In this document: positions 53,218 to 64,000 of the stretch, piece after piece
Numbering within the stretch: the first letter of the stretch is position 1
Layout: the number at the start of each line of letters is the position of its first letter
DNA from: Symsagittifera roscoffensis
Taxonomy: Eukaryota > Xenacoelomorpha > Acoela > Convolutidae
Direction of reading: 5' to 3'
NCBI RefSeq assembly: GCF_963678635.1
Contig: NC_087062.1
Coordinates: forward strand, 29,662,833-29,726,832
Length of the DNA: 64,000 nt
Position numbers and translations under genes: made by a program
The notes under the pieces: model-generated
What the model saw: only the letters and a program-made list of their open reading frames with translations
What the model was told of the DNA's origin: nothing
Database searches by the model: none

Positions 53218-53560
53218 TTTGGGAATAAATCCAAGAATTGGTTGGGACCGAAAAGTTTAGATGGGCCTCGAGTGTCTTTAAAGCATTATATAGTCAGTTG
53301 TTTCTAAACCAAAGTCAGACCCTGGCAGAACTTCAGCTTGGTCTAGAATAAATTGATTTTCCATATCCTTGCATATTAGTCCTCGTGAAATTAATTGCTC
53401 AAAATATATAAAATAAAAAGCTGGAATCGGTAACCATCACGCAATTGTAAAAGGCGGAATAATACAAAAAATAAAAAAAGCTACAAAATCACAAATTCCG
53501 CGTTTGCTTATTTCTTGATTTACAACTTTACAAGGTGGCTATTGTTGGACCTTGTTAACT

Positions 53561-53632
53561 ATTTCCCCCTATGCATGTACTATTTTTGACAACTACTTGG
53601 GTGGAATAGTTAACAAGATCTCTATTATTTAC
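53561..53632 (+). mobile_element. Short hairpin MITE inside the array unit
   Basis: Perfect inverted ends CTTGTTAACTATT and AATAGTTAACAAG about 70 bases apart; related to 46000-46135. The copy in unit 2 lies at about 55592-55663. Confidence 0.65.
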
Positions 53633-54294
53633 TAAGATATCATAAAGTGGTTAAGTTAAGTTGTTAAAGAGATCCCAATTACTTGCTGTAGTAACCGCTA
53701 ACGTTTTGATTGCAGATATAGCTGAATCATTGTGCAATGAAGGTTTCTAATTGTCTCAGTTTTCAGAAAAAAATGGTGTTGATTGTCTGTTTGATCATTT
53801 AATCATATAAAAATGAGGATAGCTGGATATTGCGCAAGTAGCACAGAATGTTCCGACCATAGTCTTATGAAAATACAACGAACGAAAAAGTAGAACTGAG
53901 GTATATTCGACAGTTACAGTAAAATAGGCAAACTGGAAAACAATTTTTGCAGAAAATTGACTAGAAAAAGCGTTTTCATTAAAAACACGTTCGAAACAAC
54001 TTTTTAATTTTTTTTTTGCAGTTTTTTGAATTTTGAAAACTTTTGATTCAAAAAAAGGCGCTAAAAAATAGAAAAAATTAATTTCCCCCGAGTAAAACTA
54101 AGTTTTTACGGCTTAATTTAAGCTATTGTAAGATTTTAAGCCATTAATTTGAAGCTATCAAAACAAAAACAAAAATTGCCATGAATTTTTTTTATAAATT
54201 TTGTTTTCAAAAAACAACATCAATTATATCTTCCAGAACAAGGACTTAACACATTTTTTCAGCGTTTTTCTGTAGTCATAACAAAACTGTTTTT

Positions 54295-55248
54295 TAGAGG
54301 GCGCTTATGGTGAATGTTTCGTTGATCTCTTTTTTCACGCTTGTTGCTACTTCGGTTACAGGTTTCAGTGTCAGGCGGAACAAGAGTTCCCGAAACTTCG
54401 CGTTCTGTCTCTTTTCTTTTTCCAAAATTTGTTCAGTATTAGCTGTTTGAGAAATAGCAGCTGCAATTTTTTTTCTTCATTTTCGATTTATGTCCGTGTA
54501 TGTGTTTTCTCCTTTTTCGCAAAACTTCACTGATAGTTTCGATTGTTTTCTGATTCCAACCGATGGTTCCAAGCGTGCGTCAATTTGTGGAACCACAAAT
54601 CCCGCAGCTCCTCAAGAGTGAAAACTCGGTCTTTTTTTTCCATTATTCCCGATTCCCACAGTCGAAGAGTCTATTTGATTTTGAAAATAGTTGTTGATGT
54701 CTTTTTTAGTCTTGCATGCAATTAGATCTGGATTCAGTTCAATGTTTTTTGAATCTGCCAATAAGGCGTTGATGGCGGTGCAGTCTTCGAGAACGGCTCT
54801 GGCTTTATTTCCTTAGTCTTGTCGTGCCAATTGATTGACATCTGTGACTCGGAAGTTTCAGTTGCCTCCATTCGTGACATAGAAGTAACAAGTTCTTTGC
54901 CAGTATGATTAACCAAAAATGGATGATCCAGTTGGCGATTGAGATCGATTAGTTCCCCCAATGGCTCCAACCGATTGACCAACTAGGGTATCGTCATTGC
55001 TTATTCTCTCCATAACGGGCTCACTTTGAGCCAATTTCGATTCAATGCGATACCTTTCATGATATAATTCCGAGTGCTCTGAGAAGTTTATCAGTTGAAT
55101 TCCGTGTTGGTTTGGTAACAATAAGTTTTTTGCGGAGCGCTGAAAACTGACAATTGGTTAACCTGAAATGCTCGGGAATCAATCGGTAGGAACAGAGGTT
55201 GTAAGTTTTAGTCATTTGCGTCTTCGTTGTAGCGCATTTGATTTTCAA
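54295..55248 (-). pseudogene. Unknown gene remnant, array copy 2
   Basis: Same frames and same shift points as copy 1 at +2031. The break near 54800 is shared, so it pre-dates the duplication. It differs by a few substitutions (for example GKEL for GEEL). Confidence 0.5.
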
Positions 55249-56325
55249 TTTGGGAATAATTCCAAGAATTGGTTGGGACCGACAAGTTTAGATGGGCCTC
55301 GAGTGTCTTTAAAGCATTTATAGTCAGTTGTTTCCCAAACCAAAGTCAGACCCTGGCAGAACTTCAGCTTGGTCTAGAATAAATTGATTTTCCATATCCT
55401 TGCATATTAGTCCTTGTGAAATTAATTGCTCAAAATATATAAAATAAAAAGCTGGAATCGGTAACCATCACGCAATTGTAAAAGGCGGAATAATACAAAA
55501 AATAAAAAAAGCTACAAAATCACAAATTCCGCGTTTGCTTATTTCTTGATTTACAACTTTACAAGGTGGCTATTGTTGGACCTTGTTAACTATTTCCCCC
55601 TATGCATGTACTATTTTTGACAACTACTTGGGTGGAATAGTTAACAAGATCTCTATTATTTACTAAGATATCATAAAGTGGTTAAGTTAAGTTGTTAAAG
55701 AGATCCCAATTACTTGCTGTAGTAACCGCTAACGTTTTGATTGCAGATATAGCTGAATCATTGTGCAATGAAGGTTTCTAATTGTCTCAGTTTTCAGAAA
55801 AAAATGGTGTTGATTGTCTGTTTGATCATTTAATCATATAAAAATGAGGATAGCTGGATATTGCGCAAGTAGCACAGAATGTTCCGACCATAGTCTTATG
55901 AAAATACAACGAACGAAAAAGTAGAACTGAGGTATATTCGACAGTTACAGTAAAATAGGCAAATTGGAAAACAATTTTTGCAGAAAATTGACTAGAAAAA
56001 GCGTTTTCATTAAAAACACGTTCGAAACAACTTTTTAATTTTTTTTTTGCAGTTTTTTGAATTTTGAAAACTTTTGATTCAAAAAAAGGCGCTAAAAAAT
56101 AGAAAAAATTAATTTCCCCCGAGTAAAACTAAGTTTATACGGCTTAATTTAAGCTATTGTAAGATTTTAAGCCATTAATTTGAAGCTATCAAAACAAAAA
56201 CAAAAATTGCCATGAATTTTTTTTATAAATTTTGTTTTCAAAAAACAACATCAATTATATCTTCCAGAACAAGGACTTAACACATTTTTTCAGCGTTTTT
56301 CTGTAGTCATAACAAAACTGTTTTT

Positions 56326-57279
56326 CAGAGGGCGCTTATGGTGAATGTTTCGTTGATCTCTTTTTTCACGCTTGTTGCTACTTCGGTTACAGGTTTCAGT
56401 GTCAGGCGGAACAAGAGTTCCCGAAACTTCGCGTTCTGTCTCTTTTCTTTTTCCAAAATTTGTTCAGTATTAGCTGTTTGAGAAATAGCAGCTGCAATTT
56501 TTTTTCTTCATTTTCGATTTATGTCCGTGTATGTGTTTTCTCCTTTTTCGCAAAACTTCACTGATAGTTTCGATTGTTTTCTGATTCCAACCGATGGTTC
56601 CAAGCGTGCGTCAATTTGTGGAACCACAAATCCCGCAGCTCCTCAAGAGTGAAAACTCGGTCTTTTTTTCCCATTATTCCCGATTCCCACAGTCGAAGAG
56701 TCTATTTGATTTTGAAAATAGTTGTTGATGTCTTTTTTAGTCTTGCATGCAATTAGATCTGGATTCAGTTCAATGTTTTTTGAATCTGCCAATAAGGCGT
56801 TGATGGCGGTGCAGTCTTCGAGAACGGCTCTGGCTTTATTTCCTTAGTCTTGTCGTGCCAATTGATTGACATCTGTGACTCGGAAGTTTCAGTTGCCTCC
56901 ATTCGTGACATAGAAGTAACAAGTTCTTTGCCAGTATGATTAACCAAAAATGGATGATCCAGTTGGCGATTGAGATCGATTAGTTCCCCCAATGGCTCCA
57001 ACCGATTGACCAACTAGGGTATCGTCATTGCTTATTCTCTCCATAACGGGCTCACTTTGAGCCAATTTCGATTCAATGCGATACCTTTCATGATATAATT
57101 CCGAGTGCTCTGAGAAATTTATCAGTTGAATTCCGTGTTGGTTTGGTAACAATAAGTTTTTTGCGGAGCGCTGAAAACTGACAATTGGTTAACCTGAAAT
57201 GCTCGGGAATCAATCGGTAGGAACAGAGGTTGTAAGTTTTAGTCATTTGCGTCTTCGTTGTAGCGCATTTGATTTTCAA
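56326..57279 (-). pseudogene. Unknown gene remnant, array copy 3
   Basis: Nearly identical to copy 2. The unit is truncated beyond 57436, outside this remnant. Confidence 0.5.
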
Positions 57280-57591
57280 TTTGGGAATAATTCCAAGAAT
57301 TGGTTGGGACCGACAAGTTTAGATGGGCCTCGAGTGTCTTTAAAGCATTTATAGTCAGTTGTTTCCCAAACCAAAGTCAGACCCTGGCAGAACTTCAGCT
57401 TGATCTAGAATGAATTGATTTTCCATATCCTTGCAAAACCTTGCAAAGTCAGAAATTTTTCTTCTGTAATTGGTGTCATTGGCAGATTTTTTCTCAAAAA
57501 ACAACTATTCAGGTATTTTTTCATTGTCGAACAATAAAAAAACTCATATTTCCTGTCCTACTGTTGATTCTTTAGGGACCGACTTTTTACC

Positions 57592-58033
57592 GGTTACGTA
57601 GCAGTATTTAGACAACCGAGTATTCCTAAGCAGACAAATACTGTATTGACCAATCAGAATCGAGATTAGAAAGCAAATTTTCGAAATAAATAATTAATAT
57701 TTATTTAATTTCTACTTTGTCTCGATTCTGATTGGTTACTGCAGTTTTTGTCTCCTTACTGATAAGTAGGAATATGCGGTTCTCTAAATACAGACAGCAC
57801 TCCACTTTTACCGGAGTGCGGTCTGTATTTAGACAACCGCGTATTCATACTCGTCAGTAATCAGAAAAATACTGTATTAACCAATCAGAATCGAGATGAG
57901 AAAGCAAATGTACGAAATAAATTCTTATTAATTATTAATTTTTTCCTTGTCTCGATTCTGATTGGCTAATATAGTATTTGTCTGCTTACTGACGAGAGTG
58001 AATACGCGGTTGTCTAAATACTGCTACGTAACC
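57592..58033 (+). mobile_element. Nested palindromic element
   Basis: The outer arms are a perfect 27 bp inverted repeat (57592-57618 and 58007-58033, containing GGTTACGTAGCAGTATTTAG). Inside are two near-identical hairpins, each with ACCAATCAGAATCGAGA / TCTCGATTCTGATTGG arms around an AT-rich loop, joined at a small GCACTCC...GGAGTGC hairpin (57797-57820). TTTTACC occurs on both outer sides. It looks like one palindromic MITE inserted in, or duplicated beside, another. Confidence 0.8.
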
Positions 58034-59473
58034 CCTTTTACCAGACGGACCTTTTACCAGAAAAGTTAACACATGGCCCTTTTGCCACTCGATAAACAAA
58101 TTTGATTGACAGATGCAATGACGCCGTTTAGTCTGGTTAAAGACAATGTTTTCACAGTTTCTCAGCGAAGTTTTGTTCGACGTAACCGCTTCCGTTTCGA
58201 ATTTTCCACTAATTTGAATTTATTTCAATTGAAATAATGCATTGTGGTGTGGTAAAAAAATCGGTCTGGTAAAAGACTTAGCCCCGTAGCATATGAGCTT
58301 ATTCATCTTTATCGGACCAAATTAACATCTTCCTTCCCCTTCAATTGCATTTCGGGAAAAGGATGTTAATTGGTTCTGAGTTCGAACTTTCAGCCAATCA
58401 GAATAGAGCAGTTTACATGCAGCGCTAAGTAGATTTAAGTTATAATGATCGCTGGGGTGGAGGATCTTAACTTGATCCTCTTTCTCATTTTCATTACATC
58501 ATTTTAGCCTTCTGTGCGCAGACGGCCTTACACAGCTGATTTTTTGGGGGAAAAAAAACAAACCAGCTGAGTTATAGAAAAAAGCGCTTCAATCTGATGT
58601 AGTTCAAAGTATAATTTATGTGCATTGTGAGTTCAGCAGAATGTAAATACTGATGCATTTTATTAAAAGTTGTAATGCAAGAGCAACAAGTTTCGGGTCT
58701 TATGCACAAAACGGCGCAAAACTAAAATCTTGATATCTTGCAGCTAAAACTAATGCGGAAAAATTTGATTGGCTAATATTAGCCAATCAAACTCAAGCAA
58801 CTTGACCAGGCATGTCAATCAACCGTTTCAGCAGCAAAATATATTAGCCCAACTTACTGAGAAGGTGAATCTTAATAAAATAAAAAAATTAATTTCATGT
58901 TTTTTTTTTGTAAAATCATACCCAAAAAAAGTTCGGTAAAAGGTTTCAATGCAAAAAAATTCTATCGTTTAGGTCATTTCGGCCAATAATTTTATCTGCC
59001 TTAAATTTTAATTGAAATGACGGACCATGTTGTTTGCATTTGATTGACTAATGAACCAAACAGTTTGAACCACATATTGACTTAAGATCAGGATGTAGAA
59101 ATACTTATTTTGGGCCGTTTAGTGCATAAGACCTTAAGTTTCTTCTTTTTTTTTAAATACCATTTATCCAAGAAGGAAAGGACCAACATCCGAGCTGTAC
59201 AGCTCGTCGAGGCGAACCAATGTTGTACCCCTGCTTAAGAACTACATACAATTTTTTGGTACATACAATACAATACAACCCATCGAGCCTGCAAAAACTT
59301 TTTAAAAATTTGGACAAAAATTGAACAAATTTCTTTTTGATACAGGGCTACTAAAGCTATTAAATGACCACGTTTCAGGTATTTCTTGTGCTTGAAACCT
59401 TTTTGAATAGTAGTGAAGCTAAAAGAAAAAATGGTAGTACTCATAATTCAAAGGATAAAGAACTTTTTTTTTA
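58034..59473 (+). other. No gene; two perfect palindromes
   Basis: Contains a 28 bp perfect palindrome at 58764-58791 (half TTTGATTGGCTAAT, giving paired inverted CCAAT boxes) and a 16 bp one at 59191-59206 (CGAGCTGTACAGCTCG). Otherwise nothing supported. Confidence 0.6.
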
Positions 59474-59716
59474 CTAGCCTCTAGTGTAGCAATAATTAAC
59501 ACCTCTGACCACAATTTTTAAATTTTGAAAAAAAGTTTCCGGAGTCCTCAGGAAGTCGTAGAGTGATTGAAAAAAATGAACCAATTTGATTTTTAAAATA
59601 TTTTTTCCGACCATTGAAAACGGAGATAAAATTTGCATTCCGTTTAGTGGGTGTTCTTGAACGTGGTAATTCGAATTCTTGAATGCCTCGCCCCAATCAT
59701 CTCCAAAACTAGACAG
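59474..59716 (-). CDS. Candidate terminal exon, unknown protein
   Basis: An 80-codon open frame on the minus strand from a possible acceptor (CTGTCTAG or AATTAG) to TAG at 59474-59476. It has no useful ATG at the start. The peptide has balanced composition (GDDWGEAFKNSNYHV, IKLVHFFQSLYDFL, VVRGVNYCYTRG) unlike translated AT-rich noise. Another frame (59496-59696) overlaps it but is less protein-like. No family recognised. The minus-strand frame at 59898-60266 upstream (122 codons, hydrophobic and basic) could belong to the same gene, but no splice link was found. Confidence 0.3.
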   Translation of the reverse strand: MSSFGDDWGEAFKNSNYHVQEHPLNGMQILSPFSMVGKNILKIKLVHFFQSLYDFLRTPETFFQNLKIVVRGVNYCYTRG

Positions 59717-60837
59717 CTAATTGGTACCGTAACTAAAAAAGATATCAAATAAAAGAGCTTAAAAAAGATATAACGTCTGTTTCTAAACCTGTCTTAGTAC
59801 AAAAGTTGCACTAAAATTGACACTACTTTGAAAAAAAAATAGAAAACGAGTTTTGTAGTTTTTTATGATTGCAATCGAAATATTCTATGCTACTTGCCTA
59901 GCAATTGGCTATTCTTGTTATCTTTTGTTTTTTCTTACTTGTTATCAATATGATTGGAGCTCTGAAAGGAGCAACCAAAAATAGGAATATAGAGAAAGCA
60001 TATAGAAGATTTTGTCTCTGATCTTTTCCAATCTGTTTTGTAAAGAAATTTATTATATACTTTTTGTAACTTTCTGGCTGTTTTGATGTTCTTCCTTTTC
60101 TTCTTCTTGCATTTTCTTCTAATCCGCGACTGCCAAAAATTATGAATTCATGCAAAACAAACGAAAGTAAGATGAAGTTATTTATCGTATTGGAGCCATT
60201 CCAGTCGTAATTGGACCGAAAACTCGATGTGCGGAAAAAAAGCTCTACGCATAAGGCAAAAAACATATCTTATGTTTTTCTTTCCACAGTAGAGAAATGA
60301 GGTGTCGATCAGTTTTTTTTTCGTTTCTGATACCTTTTTGATTTTATCAAGTGGTAAGTTCAACTAGCTCTTCTAATCCCCCTCTAATCCAATCTCTCTT
60401 TCATGAAAAAAATTAACAAGTAGTAGAAAAAAAACTTAGTCTAATTTCGAACCAAACTAAAATTAGACAAAAAAGTGAAATTAATTGCAAAAAAAATCCG
60501 ATTTTAAAATTTGTTGTCTAGTAACTACTAGATTGCTAGACACATGTTCTTGCCACTTTTGGTGAAATGCAAGGAGACAGGTCTGATCTAGAAAGTGAAC
60601 TTAATACCGAGCAAAACAAACCAATGAAAAAAAATTTGGCAGCTAATTGAAAAAATTAGGCAGTAATGAAAGCATTTTGGCGGCTAATTGAAAATTTAGT
60701 CGGTAAACAATTAATTTAGAGTTTGCTTGCCTCTTCCCTCAAACCGATAGAAAATAAGACTAACTGCTATAGTAAATATTGACTCAATATTTGGCTAATA
60801 AAATGTTTCTAATTGAGTGCATTGCTTCTGCTTTGTT
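59717..60837 (-). other. No supported gene
   Basis: Contains the 122-codon minus frame 59898-60266 and an overlapping frame 60178-60363, neither with a recognisable domain. AT-rich. Confidence 0.4.
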
Positions 60838-61334
60838 GTTCCGACTTTCGATACGAAAGTAACGGAATATTTGTGCTCGGGGTGGTTTTTTTTTTCTTCA
60901 GACAAATTTCGACTTTTTAACTAGCCATTTTTGACAGAAATTCTTTATATCATTCGAAAGGTATTGTTGTCCTGAGCTCAAATTTGGAAAGATTTCGCAC
61001 CTGTGATCATTTTTCGTAAAGTTATGGGGGTTTAAAGTTTGCCATTTTGGCCAATTTGGGACAATTAACGCGCAATATATTTCGCGCTATTAACGCGTAA
61101 GCGGAGATTTAATCCGTCTTAAAATTGTTCCAAATTGGTTGAAAGAAGCTTATTTGCCATAATTTATTTGTTACAAGGAGCGAAATTCTATCCTTTTGTA
61201 CTTAATATGGCGTGTGGGGGGATGATTTTCTTAAAAAATTTCAAATTTAAGAAAAAAATTTTTAAATTTATTTTGATACATTAAATTTTTTGATGTTATT
61301 ACTGCTCCATAAAATCTTAAAAGGCAGTCGGAAC
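60838..61334 (-). repeat. Repeat E, copy 3, opposite strand
   Basis: GTTCCGAC at 60838-60845 and GTCGGAAC at 61327-61334 bound a reverse-complement copy of 12979-13473. 61335-62003 after it holds only AT-rich DNA and a 71-codon frame of no known family. Confidence 0.85.
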
Positions 61335-62003
61335 ATTCAGGGCTTCGCCCTGGTACGAGCAGTCTTGTTTTCTTTACTGTTACCATGCGACCTACAATCC
61401 ATGCATGCAAGGCAAGCATAAAAGACGTTTTCCGTAGCCCCGTTTAAATTTTTCTGAAATTCAACTTAGGAATTTATACTTAAAATGCCTTTCGATGTTG
61501 TTAACTGCAATGAAACATGTCAGCGTGAACAAGAGAACACCATTTTTTCAACAGTTCCTTCATGCAAATTATTACAAATTTATTTGTTTTAAACAACAAA
61601 TGTTATTTTACGATATTTCTGAGCGACAAACTGAGCGACAAGCTGAAAAAGAGCCGCGTAAAAACCATCAACTAACAAAATCCTCATTTCCTTTATACGA
61701 AACTTCATAGAATGTTTGATACCGTCAAAAAATCATACCATGGCGTTCGAAAAAAAAGCGTGAGCTCAGTAAAAAACTTCAATATCTTTCACCATTAGTA
61801 ATAAAAAAGTATAAATTTAACAAAATAAATTAAACATCAAACTGTTCTTAATCAGTTGAAATCATTTGTCATAACTGAGTTATGAATGGCTTGTGGATCT
61901 CTCATTCTGAAAAAGCTCGTTTCCAACATGCGTAGGAAATTTTGTACAAAAGCCTCAGCTACTGTTGATTACAAGGTTTAATAGTAGTGTCTATCCAATC
62001 CAG

Positions 62004-62147
62004 GCATGTACTTGATGCACGTGAAGGTCATAGTTCAACCCAAGGTGAACTCTCAGTCGTTGGAGGCATTTGGACCTGCTGGAATGCAGGAGGGCGTCAT
62101 TGGACGGTCGATCAAATTCGGAGTGGTCACCAGGGCCGCCGGACCAG
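62004..62147 (+). CDS. Filamin-like repeat exon
   Basis: A 144-base open stretch in a GC-richer island, between an acceptor (CTATCCAATCCAG) and a donor (GACCAG|GTAACT), phase 1 at both ends. The peptide contains EAFGPAGMQEGVIGR and VTRAAGPG, matching the start of filamin-type immunoglobulin repeats (A-x-GPG-L...G...F-V-T...AG-G). Filamins cross-link actin and have many tandem repeats encoded by several exons, yet no second repeat exon is visible nearby, so this may be one exon of a large gene with long introns or a lone fragment. Codon use is clearly higher in GC than the surroundings. Confidence 0.6.
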
Positions 62148-62462
62148 GTAACTACTAGTTTATACTCGTTTATGGATTTTTGGCGGAAAGACCTCGAGGC
62201 TGGTCGAATACCCGAAAATTGTGTCAGTCAACCGGAATTCAGGTAAATTAAAAAATCTAAAAGAAATAAGGTGGAAGTTGGTCATTTTTGGACAGTGTAA
62301 AAACCATTATTTGGTAAATTTTTTTTGCCAGAGAAAATTTGTAGTTTTGTAGCATGATACCGTTTTTGTAGCAACTTTTATACCCCCAAAGAAAAAATCG
62401 ACTTTGTTGATTCAAATGTCAAATGTTATCACCACTGCTCGCATCAGGGCGACAACTTGAAT

Positions 62463-62893
62463 GTTCCTACTGCCTGTTAACGTCTGCGGAACAGTTTTCG
62501 TTTGAAAATTTTTTTAAATATTCAAAAAAATGAAACGTTTTTTACCCACTCGCTTCGTTAAGTACCGAGTGATGATAAAGTTCACATAAAACGAGCAAAA
62601 TAGAATAACGGACAGCATGCCTAATTTGGAACAATTTCAAAGATGACTTCAATTTGGATAAAACGAAACAAATCGCGCGTTAAATTACCTCAAATTGCAA
62701 TCTCTAAGCCCACATAACTTTACGACAATTATTCGCAGGTGAAATATTTTTTTAATTTTGAGCTCAGTACGTCAATACTTTTAAGATGATATAAAAAGTC
62801 CTTCAAAAATTGCCATTGAAAAACTCGAAATTAGAAACTAGAAAAAACAACGTCGAGCACAATTATTCTTTCATTTTCTCCGACAGCCGGAAC
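62463..62893 (+). repeat. Repeat E, copy 4, diverged
   Basis: Starts GTTCCTACTGCC and ends CCGGAAC. It shares the CGCGCGTTAA and CATAACTTTACGA parts but is more diverged than the other copies. A further E left end starts at 62897. Confidence 0.7.
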
Positions 62894-62993
62894 ACCAAGA
62901 CTGCTCGTATACCAGAGCAAGATTCTGAATGTTTTTACTGCCCCTCATCTGGAAAAAATAGCTTTTGGCAAACCAAATATTCGTCAGGAGACC

Positions 62994-63261
62994 ATTCGTA
63001 ACAGGCGACAATTCGTAACAGGCGACAATTCGTAACAGGCGACAATTCGTAACAGGCGACAATTCGTAACAGGCGACAATTCGTGAAATTAGATTAAGCG
63101 GGGGAGCACTGATTCACATGCAGTATTACTCTCGTGCCGGATGTAAGTGCAGTGGAGCGAAGAGGAGCAAGCGTATTCTACTTGCCAATGCCTTGTTACT
63201 AATTGCCGCTTTTTACGAATTGTTGCCTGTTACGAATTGTCGCCTGTTACGAACTGTCGCC
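62994..63261 (+). repeat. Fold-back element with minisatellite arms
   Basis: The left arm has five near-perfect 17 bp units ATTCGTAACAGGCGACA (62994-63078). The right arm (63194-63261) has about four units of the same motif inverted. The 115-base middle is unrelated and GC-richer. The design matches fold-back transposons whose long inverted ends consist of tandem repeats. Confidence 0.75.
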
Positions 63262-64000
63262 AACCCAAATATTAAAAATTCGAAAAGTTTTGACACTTTC
63301 AATCATCAAGTTAGAAATTCGAGAAGTAAATAATTAATGCAATCAGTTTGATAGATCAATTCGATTTGAAACTGTAATGTAGTTCGGGATAATTTGCCAC
63401 GCACAAATGAATCGCATTTGCTTTCAGTATCATGACTAAAATCAAATCTTGATGGCATATGAACATGCCGAAAAATAAACCAGCGAAAGTCTCAACTAGC
63501 CAAAAATAAGTAAGTGTTACATAATAGTTATGTAGTTTAAGCAGTTACGAAAGTTAAGCAAATTTCATTCATATCATGTAATTTTTTGGCTGTTTTATAT
63601 ACTCTGCGCGTTTTTGGTTGGTTTGTACTTCGGTTGGTTTATTCACACTCAAAATCTTTACAGCGGGCATAAATTACTCCACAGAATGGCCAAATTGACA
63701 GTTATCAATTCCCCAGAACTTCAAAATATAATCGAACCCAAAGAATTATTTCACATTTGAACTCAAGGACATAAAATTTCTTTGGTAAAACGTTTTTTTT
63801 TCCAAGGCCGAAATTTCACGATTTAAAAACCCAAAGAAAGTCAAAAAATTTGCCTTGCTTTAAAGTGACAAAAATGAAAACAGGGTCATGATCTGGAATA
63901 GTAGTTGCGCTTTGAAAATTTATCTATGACGCTGAGAGCATAATCGCGTGATTTTATGCACAAAAAATGTTTCGAATGGAAATGATATGAGTTAATTGGT
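63262..64000 (+). other. Right end of window, nothing supported
   Basis: AT-rich, without recognisable genes or repeats from elsewhere in the window. Confidence 0.5.

Larger units (their letters stand above)
51864..57436 (+). repeat. Tandem array, 2.03 kb unit, about 2.75 copies
   Basis: Units start at AGAACTGAGGTATATTCG at 51864, 53892 and 55923 (periods 2028 and 2031). The third is cut at 57436 after TCCATATCCTTGCA. Copies 2 and 3 are closer to each other than to copy 1 (for example they share AACCTGAAATG, against AGCCTGAAATG in copy 1), so the array grew stepwise. Confidence 0.95.

Noticed and set aside
59898-60266. 122-codon minus frame as a gene
   Set aside because: AT-rich, no domain, no convincing start context or splice partner; left as unassigned.
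62158-62234. A second filamin exon right after the first
   Set aside because: It would need an intron of about 10 bases and shows no filamin motif.
63001-63080. CRISPR-like regular repeats
   Set aside because: Head-to-tail 17 bp units without spacers in an animal genome: a minisatellite arm of a fold-back element.

Overview
The window is AT-rich nuclear DNA from an animal. Three things point to a metazoan: exons with GT-AG splice sites, one of which matches an alpha-1,4-galactosyltransferase-type glycosyltransferase and another a filamin immunoglobulin repeat; BEL/Pao, Ty3/gypsy and LINE retroelements; and many short palindromic or hAT-like elements. An arthropod or a similar invertebrate would fit, but nothing here fixes the species. 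Ordinary genes are sparse and repeats make up most of the window.

Layout. 1-11.8 kb: four copies of an unnamed repeat (here called R) interleaved with two broken pieces of a BEL/Pao pol gene, in swapped order. 9.1-13.5 kb: two copies of a second repeat (E), and a roughly 1.1 kb unique island with two Cys-rich exon-like frames on the minus strand. 14.1-15.9 kb: a hAT-type MITE and a partial tandem duplication of it with its flank. 15.9-16.4 kb: a possible small secreted-peptide gene. 19.1-38.0 kb: a nearly pristine 18.9 kb Ty3/gypsy-class LTR element on the minus strand. 38.6-44.7 kb: an old 2.7 kb duplication carrying dead LINE pieces and MITE ends. 44.9-48.7 kb: exons of a glycosyltransferase gene on the minus strand. 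46-51 kb: several short inverted-repeat elements, including a 407 bp hAT-type MITE with a perfect 8 bp target duplication. 51.9-57.4 kb: 2.75 tandem copies of a 2.03 kb unit holding a frame-broken gene. 57.6-58.0 kb: a nested double palindrome. 59.5-64 kb: an exon candidate, more E copies, a filamin-like exon and a fold-back minisatellite.

The main discovery candidate is the 18.9 kb element. Its LTRs (410 bp) differ at two positions only, it has a 4 bp target duplication (CATC) and a tRNA-type primer site, and its main frames are intact. Read 5' to 3' on the minus strand they are: a 77-codon leader ORF; a basic 155-aa protein; a 2740-aa Gag-protease-RT-RNase H-integrase polyprotein; two tiny membrane proteins joined by an ATGA overlap; a Pro/Ser/Thr-rich frame with no ATG, which probably gets its start by splicing; an 872-aa envelope-like glycoprotein; and a 599-aa protein of unknown kind, again joined by ATGA. 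This gene-dense, overlapping, virus-like layout, with structured RNA candidates in both untranslated regions, suggests an endogenous or infectious retrovirus-like agent of unusual size. The envelope resembles chuvirus-type glycoproteins more than classic errantivirus Env, but that rests on recalled family features and has not been searched.
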